A stretch of 7,295 nucleotides of DNA from Patescibacteria group bacterium (GTDB lineage Bacteria > Patescibacteriota > Gracilibacteria > UM-FILTER-43-11): positions 1 through 7,295 of the forward strand of contig JAJDCF010000037.1 of the NCBI GenBank assembly GCA_029260955.1. The letters are read 5' to 3'. Positions 6,178 to 7,295 of the stretch are shown piece after piece. The notes under the pieces were generated by a model. It did no database searches. It saw only the letters and a program-made list of their open reading frames with translations, and was not told the DNA's origin. The translations under genes and the position numbers were made by a program. Each line of letters opens with the position of its first letter. Position 1 is the first letter of the stretch.

Positions 6178-6852
6178 ATGCCAATCTGGATCATCCGCCA
6201 TGTCGACCACGAACGCTTGGGACATATCCCCGGCATTCTTGACGAACTTAAGCTCCCCTACCGCTCTATTTCACTCTCGCTAAATGACCCGCTCCCGGAT
6301 CTCGACGAAGTGGGCGGCATAATCAGTATGGGAGGACCTATGTCAGCCTACGAGAAGGATCAGCACGCGTGGATTGAAAAGGAAGAAGCATTTTTACGAA
6401 ACGTTCATGAGCGCGACATTCCGATATTAGGTATTTGTTTGGGCGGACAGATTCTAGCTCAGGCTTTCGGCGCTAAGGTCTATAAAGGCTCAAAGTGCGA
6501 GCTAGGCTGGTTACCATTGACGAAGGTAGGCAATCAGGATGACCCTCTTCTGAAAGACTTGGATCTTCCGGACTTTTTTCAGCTTCATTACGACGTTTTT
6601 GACCTACCAAATGGCGCTGTAAACCTACTCAGCTCAGAGTTAGCAAAAAACCAGATGTTCCATTTGGGTAAAAGCACCTATGGAATACAGTTTCATCCAG
6701 AGGCCAACGAAACCATGCTGAGCTCTGTAATTCCTCAATACTGCAAAGACATGCCACCAGAAATCGGAGAGGAGATACTGCGTGACGTGGAATCAAAAGG
6801 TGCCAAAGGCCGAGTATTTTTTCTTCAGATGCTCAAACGACTCTTCAATTAA
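6178..6852 (+). CDS. Class I glutamine amidotransferase (GMP synthase-like)
   Basis: The protein is a stand-alone GATase1 domain that would hydrolyse glutamine to deliver ammonia. The nucleophile elbow is GICLGGQ, with catalytic Cys87. The His-Glu pair of the triad is in QFHPE (His173, Glu175). SMGGPMSAYE (50-59) provides the oxyanion-hole strand, and ELGW (108-111) is typical of the GMP-synthase-like subgroup. There is no synthetase partner domain, and the 224-residue length fits the free-standing family rather than GuaA. Acceptor substrate unknown; gamma-glutamyl peptide hydrolysis is an alternative role. The ATG follows the PH-protein gene by 9 bp. No good Shine-Dalgarno is present (an AAGAAG is about 15 nt away). 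The 3' end has no strong terminator before the SLH-gene promoter. Confidence 0.9.
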   Translation: MPIWIIRHVDHERLGHIPGILDELKLPYRSISLSLNDPLPDLDEVGGIISMGGPMSAYEKDQHAWIEKEEAFLRNVHERDIPILGICLGGQILAQAFGAKVYKGSKCELGWLPLTKVGNQDDPLLKDLDLPDFFQLHYDVFDLPNGAVNLLSSELAKNQMFHLGKSTYGIQFHPEANETMLSSVIPQYCKDMPPEIGEEILRDVESKGAKGRVFFLQMLKRLFN

Positions 6853-6880
6853 AAGGCAGCTTAAATAAGCCAATCAGCTA

Positions 6881-6908
6881 TTGACAAAGAGGATGTTAAT
6901 GATATAAT
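6881..6908 (+). promoter_or_regulatory. Strong sigma70-type promoter for the SLH gene
   Basis: Perfect TTGACA (6881-6886) and perfect TATAAT (6903-6908) boxes are separated by 16 bp, the best match to consensus in the window. Transcription should start near 6915, giving a 14-nt leader with no Shine-Dalgarno before the ATG at 6929. High expression is expected for an S-layer-type protein. Confidence 0.82.
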
Positions 6909-6928
6909 TATCTCCCTTTATAGTGCTT

Positions 6929-7295
6929 ATGTCTCTTTTTGGACGCTTCCTCATCGGATTTTTGGTTTCTATTGCGCTAATGCAACCCGTTTTCGCGAAG
7001 GTTTATCCAGATGTACCGGTAAATCACAAACACCATGAATCCATCGCAGGATTAACCTCTAAAGACCGAATCCAAGGTTATCCGAACGGGGAATTTCATC
7101 CTGATGGCCTAATTAATCGTGCAGAAGCAGTCAAAATTCTGACAAAATCCAAATATCCCTCTATCCAAATTGATGCCTCATTGGATTGGCACAAAAAGGC
7201 AAATCATCAGTATGTCATGTTCCAGGACGTGCCTATTTGGGAGTGGTATGGAAAATATGTAGAAGTCTCAGTTCAGAATCAGATTGTTGAAGGAT
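6929..7295 (+). CDS. SLH-domain surface protein (3' end outside window)
   Basis: An open frame runs from the ATG at 6929 to the window edge (122 codons plus one base) with no stop. Residues 1-23 form a signal peptide (FGRFL, hydrophobic core, PVFA cleavage motif before KVYPDVP). Residues ~24-71 are a complete S-layer-homology repeat: YPDVP, then a DRIQGYPNGEFHPDGLINRAE core with the conserved GYP-G-F-P and RAE pattern, then VKIL. A second repeat begins at MFQDVP (~97) and continues to NQIVEG at the edge. SLH repeats bind wall-linked pyruvylated polysaccharide, anchoring the protein non-covalently outside the cell. The downstream domains, and so the function, are not visible. Confidence 0.88.
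   Translation, partial: MSLFGRFLIGFLVSIALMQPVFAKVYPDVPVNHKHHESIAGLTSKDRIQGYPNGEFHPDGLINRAEAVKILTKSKYPSIQIDASLDWHKKANHQYVMFQDVPIWEWYGKYVEVSVQNQIVEG

Noticed and set aside
1..7295. Recoding of TGA as glycine (code 25, as in Gracilibacteria)
   Set aside because: All genes read through in full with no in-frame TGA. Absence of TGA among only eight stop codons is too small a sample to mean anything.

Overview
The window is a gene-dense bacterial segment of about 7.3 kb. All eight genes lie on the + strand, and both the first and last genes are cut by the window edges. One apparent non-coding RNA lies on the - strand. The gene content suggests a monoderm or Patescibacteria (CPR)-like bacterium. It has a class I (archaeal-type) lysyl-tRNA synthetase, a surface protein with an LPQTG sorting signal, an S-layer-homology (SLH) protein, a stand-alone ComEC-like metallo-hydrolase and an archaeal-flavoured sugar nucleotidyltransferase/acyltransferase. 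A Peregrinibacteria-like lineage would fit, but that is inference only. The standard genetic code works: TAA and TAG end all complete genes, and no reading frame needs TGA recoding.

Layout. Positions 1-894 hold the C-terminal part of lysS. A consensus promoter (920-948) then drives an unrecognised basic cytosolic protein (978-1457), followed 35 bp later by a secreted FN3/Ig-like, LPQTG-anchored protein (1493-2770). Positions 2771-3099 contain no protein gene but are full of signals: a + strand terminator, a - strand terminator, a predicted structured - strand RNA of about 187 nt, and two divergent promoters whose -35 boxes are only 6 bp apart. Next come a membrane-anchored ComEC-type metallo-beta-lactamase protein (3100-3936) and a GlmU-like bifunctional enzyme (4010-5326), each with a promoter so close to its ATG that the mRNA should be leaderless or nearly so. 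A 61-residue two-helix membrane protein (5351-5536), a bacterial-PH-domain membrane protein (5539-6168) and a class I glutamine amidotransferase (6178-6852) form a tight cluster. A perfect-consensus promoter region (6881-6908) then starts an SLH-domain surface protein that runs off the end.

How it fits together. The clearest theme is the cell envelope: sugar-nucleotide synthesis, a covalently anchored surface protein and an S-layer-type protein. The remaining genes are housekeeping or of unknown role. None of the eight visible start codons has a convincing Shine-Dalgarno sequence. The most novel element is the predicted - strand RNA with its own promoter, its own terminator and a C(UUCG)G tetraloop hairpin. 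I could not match it to any RNA family I know. I saw no CRISPR array, insertion sequence, tRNA or rRNA.
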